Below are positions 31,422 through 38,045 of a DNA stretch of 38,045 nucleotides, in pieces (position 1 is the stretch's first letter; each line of letters opens with the position of its first letter). The position numbers were made by a program, and so were the translations under genes. A model generated the notes under the pieces. That model saw only the letters and a list, made by a program, of their open reading frames with translations, was not told the origin of the DNA and did no database searches. The stretch spans positions 1 through 38,045 of the forward strand of contig JAIPJR010000017.1 of assembly GCA_021734045.1 (NCBI GenBank), given 5' to 3'. This stretch comes from Fidelibacterota bacterium (lineage in GTDB: Bacteria > Fidelibacterota > UBA8477).

Positions 31422-32273
31422 TCATTGTCTGTAATCGTAAAACCCAATCCCCGCTTTCCGTCCCAAATAACCGGCTGCCACCATTTTTTTCAATAGCGGA
31501 CAAGGACGATACTTGGGGTCACCCAAGCCTTCGTGTAGCACATTCATGATGGACAAACAGACATCCAGACCGATGAAATCCGCCAGAGTCAGAGGACCCA
31601 TGGGGTGTGCCATGCCCAGTTTCATGATTTCATCAATCGCCTCTTTGGTAGCCACACCTTCCATGAGCGCGTAAATCGCTTCATTAATCATGGGCATTAA
31701 AATGCGATTGGCTACAAATCCGGGATAATCATTGGCCTCTACCGGGATTTTTCCCTGCTCCTTTGTCAGGGTCATAACTGTTTCGACAGTTGTATCGGAA
31801 GTGGCATGTCCCCGAATCACCTCTACCAATTTCATCACCGGTACCGGATTCATAAAATGCATCCCGATTACCTGCTCCGGTCGTTGGGTCCGGGTGGCAA
31901 TTTCAGTGATGGAAATGGAGGAGGTATTGCTGGCCAGAATCGCATCATCCGGCAGTAATTCATCCAGCTTGCGGAATAAAGCAAACTTGATATCGCGATT
32001 TTCCGTAGCCGCTTCAACAGCAAATCCGGCGGATTGTGCATCTTCCAGATTTGTCGTGGCGGTAATTCGTCCCAGAATGTTAGCCTTATCCGCCTCGGTA
32101 ATGATCTCTTTTTTAATCTGGCGATCCAGATTTTTTCCGATTGTAGCCAATGCTTTATCCAGAAATTCCTGCTTCACATCCACCAGAAACACCTGAAATC
32201 CGGTCTGAGCGAACACATGGGCAATGCCATTCCCCATGGTTCCCCCGCCTATCACACATACCGTCTTGGACAT
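31422..32273 (-). CDS. 3-hydroxybutyryl-CoA (3-hydroxyacyl-CoA) dehydrogenase
   Basis: A 283-residue NAD-dependent dehydrogenase of the monofunctional type. [21 protein letters not shown] is the nucleotide-binding loop. [35 protein letters not shown] (catalytic His) and [15 protein letters not shown] follow the family. [14 protein letters not shown] and [11 protein letters not shown] mark the C-terminal dimerisation domain. I start at the ATG at 32273, where homologues begin; the frame extends 20 codons upstream into the thiolase end region. It lies 43 bases after the thiolase stop. It performs the third step of beta-oxidation or the second of butyrate synthesis. Confidence 0.94.
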   Translation of the reverse strand: MSKTVCVIGGGTMGNGIAHVFAQTGFQVFLVDVKQEFLDKALATIGKNLDRQIKKEIITEADKANILGRITATTNLEDAQSAGFAVEAATENRDIKFALFRKLDELLPDDAILASNTSSISITEIATRTQRPEQVIGMHFMNPVPVMKLVEVIRGHATSDTTVETVMTLTKEQGKIPVEANDYPGFVANRILMPMINEAIYALMEGVATKEAIDEIMKLGMAHPMGPLTLADFIGLDVCLSIMNVLHEGLGDPKYRPCPLLKKMVAAGYLGRKAGIGFYDYRQ

Positions 32274-32316
32274 AAAAATACGCTCTCTTTCAATACATTT
32301 TTTGAAAAAACAAAGT

Positions 32317-33516
32317 TTAAACCCGCTCCACAATCAATGCAGACGCCTCACCGCCACCGATGCACAGTGTGGCGAGACCGCGTTTTAACTGGCGTGTCTG
32401 CATTGCATACAGTAGTGTGGTGAGAATTCGCGCTCCCGATGCGCCAATGGGATGTCCCAGAGAAACAGCACCACCATTTACATTCACTTTATCATGGGGA
32501 ATTTTCAGCTCATCCATCGTCACCATGGTCACCACCGAGAAGGCTTCATTAATTTCGTATAGATCAATGTCGTCAACCGTAAAACCGGCCTTTTTCAAAA
32601 CCTTGTTTACCGCTTTTGCCGGTGCGGTGGTAAACCACTCCGGCGCCTGAGCCGCGGACGACTGGGCGATGACTTTTGCTATCGGTGTCAGATCGTACTT
32701 CTTTAACATTTCACCGCTAACCAACACCAGAGCCGCAGCACCATCATTGATTTTAGAGGCGTTGGCCGCCGTGATGGTACCGTCCTTCTGGAATGCCGGT
32801 CGCAAGGCCGGAATTTTATCGAAATTAACCTTTTTCGGTTCATCATCCTGCGTGACCATCACCGGATTCCCTTTGCGATGGGGAATTTCCACCGGTGTGA
32901 TTTCCGCATCAAAATCGCCATTCTCCTGCGCGCGGATAGCCCGCTTGTAGCTTTCCACCGCGAAGGCGTCTTGCGCCTCCCGTGAATAATGATACTCGGT
33001 GGCACACCGCTCACCGGCCAGTCCCATGTGGGTATTATCGTAGGCGTTGAGGAGACCGTCTTTCAAAATCCCGTCCTCCAGCGTGCCATTTCCCAATCGG
33101 TACCCCGACCGACCATTGGGGACATAGTAGGGGACATTGCTCATACTCTCCATGCCGCCGGCCACGATGATATCCGCATCCCCCACCTGAATGGCTTGTG
33201 CTGCCAGCATTACCGATTTTAAGCCCGAGCCGCAGACTTTATTAATGGTCATGCACTCCACATCCACGGGTAAGCCGGCATAAATGGCTGCCTGGCGCGC
33301 GGGGGCTTGTCCTTCACCAGCCGTAATCACATTTCCCATGATGACTTCATCCACCTGATCCGGTTTGAGACCAGCCTGTTTCAGTGCACTATGAATAACA
33401 GTGGCACCCAGTTTTGTGGTGGGCACACTGCTGATACTCCCCTGAAATGCCCCAATTGGTGTGCGCATGGCAGCTACGATATAAACTTCATTCAAGTGTT
33501 CCGGAATTTTTCCCAT
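32317..33516 (-). CDS. Acetyl-CoA C-acetyltransferase (thiolase II family)
   Basis: A 399-residue thiolase. KVCGSGLK contains the acyl-carrying Cys95, NEAFSV and [11 protein letters not shown] (His355) the oxyanion and base residues, and LCIGGGE (Cys385) the second catalytic cysteine. It cleaves or condenses acetoacetyl-CoA and related 3-ketoacyl-CoAs. It is the first gene of the minus-strand run thiolase, hydroxyacyl-CoA dehydrogenase, acyl-CoA dehydrogenase, leucine dehydrogenase, nusB. No enoyl-CoA hydratase is in the run. An IS110-family element is inserted about 77 bases upstream of its ATG, in the probable promoter region. Confidence 0.95.
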   Translation of the reverse strand: MGKIPEHLNEVYIVAAMRTPIGAFQGSISSVPTTKLGATVIHSALKQAGLKPDQVDEVIMGNVITAGEGQAPARQAAIYAGLPVDVECMTINKVCGSGLKSVMLAAQAIQVGDADIIVAGGMESMSNVPYYVPNGRSGYRLGNGTLEDGILKDGLLNAYDNTHMGLAGERCATEYHYSREAQDAFAVESYKRAIRAQENGDFDAEITPVEIPHRKGNPVMVTQDDEPKKVNFDKIPALRPAFQKDGTITAANASKINDGAAALVLVSGEMLKKYDLTPIAKVIAQSSAAQAPEWFTTAPAKAVNKVLKKAGFTVDDIDLYEINEAFSVVTMVTMDELKIPHDKVNVNGGAVSLGHPIGASGARILTTLLYAMQTRQLKRGLATLCIGGGEASALIVERV

Positions 33517-33582
33517 CGTCCTTCAATCCTTTCTTTGCTCGATTTCCCCCACTGGATCATTCATGGCTTTTTCAACCCTTGC

Positions 33583-33592
33583 CTCCGGTTGT
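33583..33592 (+). repeat. Left half of REP-like palindrome interrupted by the IS
   Basis: CTCCGGTTG plus the last T before the CT core. It is the reverse complement of CAACCGGAG at 34887-34895. The terminal TTGT plus core CT equals the candidate left target guide in the RNA (33673-33678). Confidence 0.6.
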
Positions 33593-33594
33593 CT

Positions 33595-33600
33595 TATAAA
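33595..33600 (+). promoter_or_regulatory. Possible -10 hexamer at the left end
   Basis: TATAAA forms the first six bases of the element after the core. In IS110 elements a promoter can form when the two ends join in the excised circle, with the -10 in the left end. No convincing -35 was found in the right end, so this is tentative. Confidence 0.3.
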
Positions 33601-33604
33601 GGGT

Positions 33605-33797
33605 GCTGTGAAAAATCGGAAGAATTTCTTTACTTGGTTAGAAAGCGATAAAAGTGAGGAGGAGAGACAAACTTGTCTATGGTCAATGAACCACTCAGCG
33701 AGCGATTGTCCCTCCTCACTCAAACCAACTTTGTCAACTCCCATAACAGGTTGTGTCATCAGAACACCTTTAACCAATAAGAAAGAGCAGACAAAGT
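33605..33797 (+). ncRNA. Candidate IS110 bridge RNA (two-loop guide RNA)
   Basis: Two consecutive large hairpins lie directly upstream of the recombinase. Hairpin 1 has a perfect ten-base stem AGTGAGGAGG/CCTCCTCACT (33653-33662/33711-33720), long internal-loop strands and an inner TGGT/ACCA stem. Hairpin 2 has an eight-base stem ACTTTGTC/GACAAAGT (33728-33735/33790-33797), internal-loop strands of about 13 bases and an inner GGTTGTGT/ACAC-AACC stem with a bulge. Loop segments match the target (TTGTCT; CTCAGCGAG, eight of nine to the reverse complement of core plus right flank) and the donor ends (TAACAGGTT versus right end TAACAGGCT; ATAAG versus core plus left end CTTAT). The 5' limit is approximate. 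The family is known; this example is read by eye. Confidence 0.72.
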
Positions 33798-33819
33798 CTA
33801 GCCGGGAAAGGATACGATC

Positions 33820-34839
33820 ATGAAGTCCCGAAGAACAACCCCTAATTTCCTTTTCACTGCCTGTAGTATCGGTGTTGATGTCTGTAAATCGAGTCTGGAT
33901 CTCACTGGTTTTAATAAAGATGGGGGCTGGTACCGACAGATCCCGAATCGCCGTGAACCGATTCTGGCTTTTTTAATGCAGCTTGACAGTTTTTCAGGTC
34001 CAATTATCTGTGAAAGTACCCGCTGGTACCACTTGCTATTTGCTCACTTGTGTTATGAGCGTGGATTTGATATTCGGGTGATAAACCCGTTGTTGTCCAG
34101 CAAGCACAGTAAAAGTGCCATTCGCAAGGTTAAGACAGACCCGGCCGACAGCCGAACTTTGGCCATCATGGGTATCACCGAGCCGGACCTGCCGTCCCGT
34201 GCAGACCTAAGTATGGCTCGGATTCGTTTGAAGAAAAAGCTGGGTCTGCTCCATTCGCTGGAAAAATGGATACAGTCTCAAAGACGGAGTTTGAGAGATT
34301 ATCAAGCTTTTGCCGAGACGATGGGTATTCCCTTAAGCGCCGGCGAGGAGATGTTAAAACAAAGTGTTGAGCAACTGGAACAGACCCGGAAAAGTCTTGA
34401 AAAAGAGATCACGGCTCTCATCGACCAAGCCTCAACGGAAACCGGGCAGTCCAATCAAGCCGTCTTAAATAGTATCCCTGGTTTTTCAACGCCAGTTAGC
34501 GGCCAAGTAGCGACCTTGCTCGATCCACAGGCTCCTTCAGCTAAATCATGGATTGGATTTGTGGGGTTGGATATTTCGGTCCGGATGAGTGGTCACTGGA
34601 AAGGAAAGTGTCGGTTGACGAAGCGGGGCAATCCCTATCTAAGAAAACGGTTATACCAAGCTGCTTGGGGGGCTTGTATAAATTATCCAGAGATCAGGCA
34701 GTACTACGACAAGCTAAAACAAGGTGGCCGTAAACACCGGGAAGCCGTAATTATCGTGGCTCGACGCCTGCTGCGGATCGGGTATACCTTGATTCAAAAA
34801 CAACAAATGTTCGATATGGAGAAGGCTTTTGCTGCATGA
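33820..34839 (+). CDS. IS110-family DEDD recombinase (transposase)
   Basis: A 339-residue RNA-guided recombinase of the IS110 family. The N-terminal RuvC-like domain has Asp20 (GVDVCKSSLDL), Glu65 (ICESTRWYH), Asp107 and Asp110 (KTDPADSRTL), the DEDD set with the family spacing. A coiled-coil of about 140-205 (EKEITALIDQA) links to the Tnp C-terminal domain with SIPGFSTPVSGQVATLL, WIGFVGLDISVRMSGHWKG and TKRGNPYLRKRLYQAA; Ser257 in the SG motif is the predicted catalytic serine. The frame is intact and full length. An AAAGG ribosome-binding site lies about eight bases before the ATG. The long non-coding region is 5', which places it in the IS110 rather than the IS1111 group. Confidence 0.95.
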   Translation: MKSRRTTPNFLFTACSIGVDVCKSSLDLTGFNKDGGWYRQIPNRREPILAFLMQLDSFSGPIICESTRWYHLLFAHLCYERGFDIRVINPLLSSKHSKSAIRKVKTDPADSRTLAIMGITEPDLPSRADLSMARIRLKKKLGLLHSLEKWIQSQRRSLRDYQAFAETMGIPLSAGEEMLKQSVEQLEQTRKSLEKEITALIDQASTETGQSNQAVLNSIPGFSTPVSGQVATLLDPQAPSAKSWIGFVGLDISVRMSGHWKGKCRLTKRGNPYLRKRLYQAAWGACINYPEIRQYYDKLKQGGRKHREAVIIVARRLLRIGYTLIQKQQMFDMEKAFAA

Positions 34840-34867
34840 GTTCAGGAACTTTTACCTTTAACAGGCT

Positions 34868-34895
34868 CCCTGAGCCTGTCGAAGGGCAACCGGAG
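34868..34895 (+). repeat. Right part of REP-like palindrome (target of the IS)
   Basis: Starts CCCTGAGCCTGTCGAAGGG and ends CAACCGGAG. With the left half it folds as a nine-base stem, a TCT bulge that contains the CT core, a CCCT/AGGG stem and an eleven-base loop. The GAGCCTGTCGAAGGG-type sequence resembles widespread REP-like intergenic palindromes. Nothing else is seen in 34896-34996. Confidence 0.65.
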
Positions 34896-34996
34896 CTTAG
34901 AATTCCCTGCGCGTACTTCGCCCCTGCTATGCTCTCTTCGCCCGGGCAGGCAGCTTCAGCAAGATCCGCAGACTACATTTCCCCAAAAGCGCCATC

Positions 34997-36229
34997 TTAC
35001 TTCACCAATCGTCGTAGTGAAAACAAATCCATATTGGTGTTCTCACCATCCAGCATAACCTGAGCAGCCAGACGACCCATGGAGAAACCAAATCCCATGC
35101 CATGCCCCGTATAACCCCCGGCCGCAAAGATATTGCTCTTGCCTGGCAGGCTGCCTAACATGGGGATACCGTCGCGTGAAAATCCCATTATCCCGGCCCA
35201 TTCATAGTCGACAGTGAACTTTTTCAGGTCAGAAAAATTGTCTTTTAAATACGCGCTTAATTTCGTGGTAACCCGCTCATCAGGCAGTTCATTAAAATGT
35301 TGCGCATCACCACCCGGCACAGACTCGCGCATTCCGCCCATCAGTACGCGGCCATCCGGTAACTGGCGGAAATACTCGTAACCAAAATTGGCGTAGATGA
35401 CCGGCTCCCACAGTTTTTGTGGAATGGGTGAGGTAACCATGGCATGCCCGCGTACCGGCAGAATCTTGTCGGTAAAAAAATCATCCATAAGCTGGCTGTA
35501 AGCGTTCGTCCCCAAAAGTAATAGATAGCCGGAGACGCGACCTTTTGGTGTTTCCACCGTCACGCTATCATAATCGTCGTGGATGATTTGGGTCACCGGT
35601 GTGTTTTCGAAAATCAGGGCGTCACGATCTCTGGCAGCTCGCGCCATACCGGAAACCAGCCGCGCCGGATGGACGCCGGCGTCCGCAGGCGTGAAAAGTC
35701 CGCCTTTGAATAGCGAGGAGCGGGTCAGGTCTGCAATCTCGGTTTCATTCCGGTATTCGACGCTAAAGCCATCCGCTTGCATGAGCGCCACACTCTCTTT
35801 CAGTTCGGCATCCTCTTCAGTTGAAATTGCGGCATGGAGTGAACCGGTTTCGTCCAGATCACAACCAACCTGATGCTCCCGGATGAAGTCCTTCATTAGA
35901 CGAATATTGTCAACTGTAAACGCAAATAGCCGGCGTGTTTTCTCGCGCCCAATGAGGGCAACAGCCCGGGCATAATGTTCCACTGTCCCGGTAAGTAAAA
36001 ACCCACCATTACGACCGGAAGCACCACTGGCCACCAGTTCTTCTTCCAGCACAACCACCCGGGCACCGGCCTGACGCATCCAGTACGCCGCTGCAGTACC
36101 GGTAATGCCTCCACCGATAATGATTATATCACAGGTGAGATTCCGGTCCAGCGACGGGAATTGCTGCTCCGCATCCCGCAGCCAATACACCCGCTGGTGT
36201 TCAGATTTTCCCGTTGATTTCTCTGTCAT
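34997..36229 (-). CDS. FAD-dependent oxidoreductase of the DAO family (D-amino-acid / gamma-glutamylputrescine oxidase-like)
   Basis: A 410-residue flavoprotein. CDIIIIGGGITGTAAAYWMRQ is the FAD-binding Rossmann loop, VVLEEELVASGASGRNGGF the conserved GASGRNGG segment of PuuB-like oxidases. AGVHPARLVSGMA and ILPVRGHAMVTSP are mid-domain features, and GYTGHGMGFGFSMGRL is the C-terminal FAD motif. It oxidises a primary or secondary amine or amino acid; which one is unknown. I start it at the ATG at 36229; the frame extends 14 codons farther. It overlaps the end of phoH by 29 bases in another frame, so translation is likely coupled. The IS110 element lies just downstream. Confidence 0.88.
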   Translation of the reverse strand: MTEKSTGKSEHQRVYWLRDAEQQFPSLDRNLTCDIIIIGGGITGTAAAYWMRQAGARVVVLEEELVASGASGRNGGFLLTGTVEHYARAVALIGREKTRRLFAFTVDNIRLMKDFIREHQVGCDLDETGSLHAAISTEEDAELKESVALMQADGFSVEYRNETEIADLTRSSLFKGGLFTPADAGVHPARLVSGMARAARDRDALIFENTPVTQIIHDDYDSVTVETPKGRVSGYLLLLGTNAYSQLMDDFFTDKILPVRGHAMVTSPIPQKLWEPVIYANFGYEYFRQLPDGRVLMGGMRESVPGGDAQHFNELPDERVTTKLSAYLKDNFSDLKKFTVDYEWAGIMGFSRDGIPMLGSLPGKSNIFAAGGYTGHGMGFGFSMGRLAAQVMLDGENTNMDLFSLRRLVK

Positions 36230-37178
36230 AAGCCTGAATGATATGGCGGACCAATTTGTGGCGGACGACATCCGCGTCTGTGAAGGTTACCGTGGCGATT
36301 CCTGGTACGGATTTCAAAATACGGGTACTCTGCACCAGACCCGATTCTTCCCGTGCTGGCAAATCGATTTGCGATAAATCTCCGGTTACAATGACTTTGG
36401 AATTTACACCCATGCGGGTGAGGAACATCTTCATCTGAATGGCGGTTGTATTTTGCGCTTCATCCAGAATAATAAAAGCATTATCCAATGTACGACCACG
36501 CATATATGCCAAGGGGACAATCTCAATGGTTTTCTGGTCCAGGAGCTGGCGTACGCGATCGGCGGGCAGCATGTCGTACAGCGCATCGTACAGCGGCGTC
36601 AGGTAGGGATCGATTTTTTCTTTTAAATCACCGGGTAAAAAGCCCAGCCGCTCTCCCGATTCAACCGCCGGACGAGTGAGAATGATTTTCTTCACCTCCC
36701 GGTTTTTGAATGCCGAAACAGCAAATGCTACGGCCAGGTAGGTTTTACCCGTTCCCGCCGGTCCCAGAGCAAAGGTGAGATCCGAATTTTTAACCGCTTC
36801 GAAATAGGCTTCCTGACCTTCGGTGCGGGGTTTGATGACATCGGACCGGGTAAACAGGATTACAGAACCCAGACCCGGTTCTCCAACAGGCGTGGTTCCC
36901 GCCCGCATCAACTTGATGATGGTGACCACATCCTCTTTATCCAGGTATTTTTTCCTGCTGAGAACTGTCAGCATTTCCCCCACAATTGCCTCGGCTTCAA
37001 CAATATCCTGCTGTTCACCGGAAAGGGTAATGTCATTGCCACGGACAAAAATTTCCACCGCCAGTTCCTGCTGCAAAATCTTCAGATTGGTGTCATTCAC
37101 ACCTAGAAAATCCACCGGATTGAGATCACGCAGGCTGATTTTTTTCTGTTGGGATCCTGTCACTGGTTTCGACTCCAT
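36201..37178 (-). CDS. phoH: PhoH-family ATPase
   Basis: A 325-residue P-loop ATPase of the PhoH/YbeZ type, linked to RNA metabolism and often near the ybeY RNase gene. Walker A is GPAGTGKT (139-146), Walker B AFIILDEAQN (Asp239, Glu240), with VIVTGDLSQIDLP as sensor and RGRTLDNA before Walker B. The N-terminal 100 residues form the KH-like region. AAGGAG is 13 bases from the ATG, long for a ribosome-binding site; an in-frame ATT nine bases upstream would be at better spacing but is not assumed. It overlaps the FAD oxidoreductase start by 29 bases. Neither ybeY nor another RNA-processing gene is present downstream here. Confidence 0.93.
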   Translation of the reverse strand: MESKPVTGSQQKKISLRDLNPVDFLGVNDTNLKILQQELAVEIFVRGNDITLSGEQQDIVEAEAIVGEMLTVLSRKKYLDKEDVVTIIKLMRAGTTPVGEPGLGSVILFTRSDVIKPRTEGQEAYFEAVKNSDLTFALGPAGTGKTYLAVAFAVSAFKNREVKKIILTRPAVESGERLGFLPGDLKEKIDPYLTPLYDALYDMLPADRVRQLLDQKTIEIVPLAYMRGRTLDNAFIILDEAQNTTAIQMKMFLTRMGVNSKVIVTGDLSQIDLPAREESGLVQSTRILKSVPGIATVTFTDADVVRHKLVRHIIQAYDREINGKI

Positions 37179-37555
37179 TTCAACAATCCATTCTCCTTAG
37201 TCAGTCTGAAATTCTACGGAAACATCCTGATCCGTGCAGGCAAGTATGTAGGCCGGGGAGGGCAATAAATCAGTGTGATTGACAGCATAACCACAGTTAA
37301 GATAGCCGCAGGAAATCAACTTCAAACTGATAATTCTGAGTCGGGATTCAGCCGCCCTCCGCATCGCGACAGGGCGTTAATCAGCCTATCCTTAACAAAT
37401 ACAAGATGATTGCTCAAAGAGGCAATTTTTTACTACGCAGCTGGATAAACAGATAACCTGAATATTTTACACCACTTAACATCTATCATAATGTTTTTAA
37501 TGGTTTTACGGGTCCATCATTAAAAGAGGTCTTCCACCGCTTCAGGAGACATTCA

Positions 37556-37624
37556 ATGGTTGACAGTAGAAAGGGCAATCGCTATCTTCGCAGACAGGAT
37601 ATGGGAGTTAGGGTTGATCGATAA
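37556..37624 (+). CDS. Possible 22-residue leader peptide
   Basis: A short frame reading MVDSRKGNRYLRRQDMGVRV then DR and TAA, with CAGGAG seven bases before the ATG. It is strongly basic, with no signal peptide and no run of a single amino acid to indicate attenuation. It lies about 100 bases upstream of the receptor gene on the same strand. It may be a leader ORF or chance. Confidence 0.28.
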   Translation: MVDSRKGNRYLRRQDMGVRVDR

Positions 37625-37644
37625 GGTCGTTTTTGAGGGATCCC

Positions 37645-37680
37645 CCAGTGTTGGTGGGAAGGCCGGATCACCCCCTGATC
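37645..37680 (+). promoter_or_regulatory. Two hairpins in the 5' leader of the outer-membrane receptor gene
   Basis: A CCCA/TGGG stem (about 37645-37660) and a perfect GATCA/TGATC stem with a C5 loop (37666-37680) lie 30-75 bases before the AGGAGG ribosome-binding site. They may influence leader stability or translation. No known riboswitch consensus was recognised. Confidence 0.3.
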
Positions 37681-37720
37681 TCGAAGTGAATCACTACAAA
37701 ACCAAAACCAGGAGGAAAGC

Positions 37721-38045
37721 ATGAAAAAGCGCTTATCGCTTTTCGTGTGGGTAATTGTGCTCGTTCCGGCCCTTGCATTCGGCCAGGGCGTTATCAAGGG
37801 TACAGTTACTGACGCTGCAACAGGTGAAGCTCTTCCGGGTGCCAATGTGGTTGTTCAAGGACAACCGTATGGAAGCGCATCCGATTTAAGTGGCGAGTAC
37901 ATGATTGAAGGTGTACCCGTAGGGACCTACACCATCACCGCTTCGGTGATCGGGTATGAAAAAGCCAGCCAGACCGTGGCTGTGGCTTCAGGCATTACCG
38001 TAACCGTGAATTTCCAGTTGGCGCAGGAAGCCATTATGGGTTCGG
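37721..38045 (+). CDS. Outer-membrane protein with carboxypeptidase-regulatory-like domain, probable TonB-dependent receptor (partial)
   Basis: The first 108 residues of a longer gene cut by the window end. A signal peptide (MKKRLSLFVWVIVLVPALAF, cleavage near GQG) is followed by the CarboxypepD_reg-like beta-sandwich: GVIKGTVTDAATGEALPGAN, a DLSGEYMIEGVPVGTYTI loop and VNFQL. In FCB bacteria this domain commonly precedes a TonB plug in SusC-like receptors; the plug itself is outside the window, so the receptor assignment is inference. A perfect AGGAGG lies five bases before the ATG. Its long leader region is noted separately. Confidence 0.82.
   Translation, partial: MKKRLSLFVWVIVLVPALAFGQGVIKGTVTDAATGEALPGANVVVQGQPYGSASDLSGEYMIEGVPVGTYTITASVIGYEKASQTVAVASGITVTVNFQLAQEAIMGS

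Larger units (their letters stand above)
33593..34867 (+). mobile_element. IS110-family insertion sequence with predicted ends at CT cores
   Basis: The element is about 1.27 kb, with a 5' non-coding end of about 225 bases, one recombinase gene and a 26-base 3' end. I place the left boundary at core CT 33593-33594 and the right at core CT 34866-34867. These positions were chosen because hairpin loops in the 5' end match both ends and both flanks. They are supported independently: the left flank CTCCGGTTG (33583-33591) and right flank CAACCGGAG (34887-34895) are exact inverted repeats that become one palindrome when the element is removed. As usual for IS110, there are no clear terminal inverted repeats or target duplications beyond the core. 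Confidence 0.8.
37179..37720. other. 542-base divergent intergenic region
   Basis: Lies between phoH (-) and the outer-membrane receptor gene (+). It should hold both promoters. I found a TTGACA at 37279-37284 but no good -10 at proper spacing, and a T-rich stretch near 37490-37507. It also contains a short ORF with a ribosome-binding site and two hairpins, listed separately. Confidence 0.5.

Noticed and set aside
33523-33777. 84-codon minus-strand ORF upstream of thiolase
   Set aside because: It crosses the predicted IS boundary and the antisense of the hairpins; no domain or ribosome-binding site supports it.
33563-33823. 86-codon plus-strand ORF in the IS110 5' end
   Set aside because: It lies over the predicted bridge-RNA hairpins, has no recognisable domain, and its composition follows the RNA stems rather than a protein.
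33593-34867. IS1111-subgroup element with terminal inverted repeats
   Set aside because: The long non-coding region is 5' of the recombinase. Only a six-base TAAAGG inverted match near the ends was seen, at unequal offsets, which is not convincing.

Overview
The window looks like chromosomal DNA from a member of the Fibrobacterota-Chlorobiota-Bacteroidota (FCB) superphylum or a close candidate phylum of Calditrichota/Marinimicrobiota type. The evidence is a secreted protein with a YPNPFNP-type linker and a FlgD-like C-terminal sorting domain (type IX secretion style), a SecA with the long insertion common in Bacteroidota-like lineages, a carboxypeptidase-regulatory-domain outer-membrane protein start at the right edge, and leucine dehydrogenase. 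This placement is inference from family content; no marker was searched.

Layout. Positions 15-3483 (+): M20 amidohydrolase, aldo/keto reductase, small DUF2892-type membrane protein, methylenetetrahydrofolate reductase. Positions 3486-8641 (-): a biotin/B12 propionyl-CoA module in the order biotin carboxylase, biotin carrier protein, TerB-DnaJ protein, methylmalonyl-CoA mutase large subunit, biotin ligase. The carboxyltransferase, mutase small subunit and epimerase are not in the window. Positions 8736-10748 (-): NAD-dependent DNA ligase, preceded by an unannotated structured RNA ending in an intrinsic terminator. Positions 11014-11208 (-): a 64-residue basic protein with a clear promoter and terminator. 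Positions 11376-16512 (+): ApaG, a second aldo/keto reductase, an unrecognised alpha/beta-hydrolase-like envelope protein, and a membrane sulfatase-superfamily enzyme overlapping it. Positions 16538-23460 (-): class A beta-lactamase-fold lipoprotein, YD-repeat-like lipoprotein, tiny membrane ORF, NPP-type phosphodiesterase lipoprotein, zinc-ribbon protein, MntP-like exporter, and a URO-D/MtaA-family protein. tRNA-Leu(UAG) follows, then the type IX-style secreted protein, SecA and NusB. Positions 29095-33516 (-): leucine dehydrogenase, acyl-CoA dehydrogenase, 3-hydroxyacyl-CoA dehydrogenase and thiolase. Positions 34997-37178 (-): FAD oxidoreductase and PhoH. Positions 37721-38045 (+): a truncated outer-membrane receptor start.

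The most notable item is an IS110-family element between the thiolase and the FAD oxidoreductase. Its 5' non-coding end carries two consecutive large hairpins with asymmetric internal loops, the layout of an IS110 bridge RNA. Short segments in the two loops match, in the expected orientation, the two element ends and the two genomic flanks around a CT core. Removing the element rejoins a 9-bp inverted repeat, restoring a REP-like palindrome. This independently supports the predicted boundaries (about 33593-34867). The match was made by eye and has not been tested by covariance or experiment.

Metabolically, the thiolase/hydroxyacyl-CoA dehydrogenase/acyl-CoA dehydrogenase/leucine dehydrogenase set and the propionyl-CoA-to-succinyl-CoA module fit together as degradation of branched-chain amino acids and fatty acids. 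Biotin ligase sits with its substrate, the biotin carrier protein.
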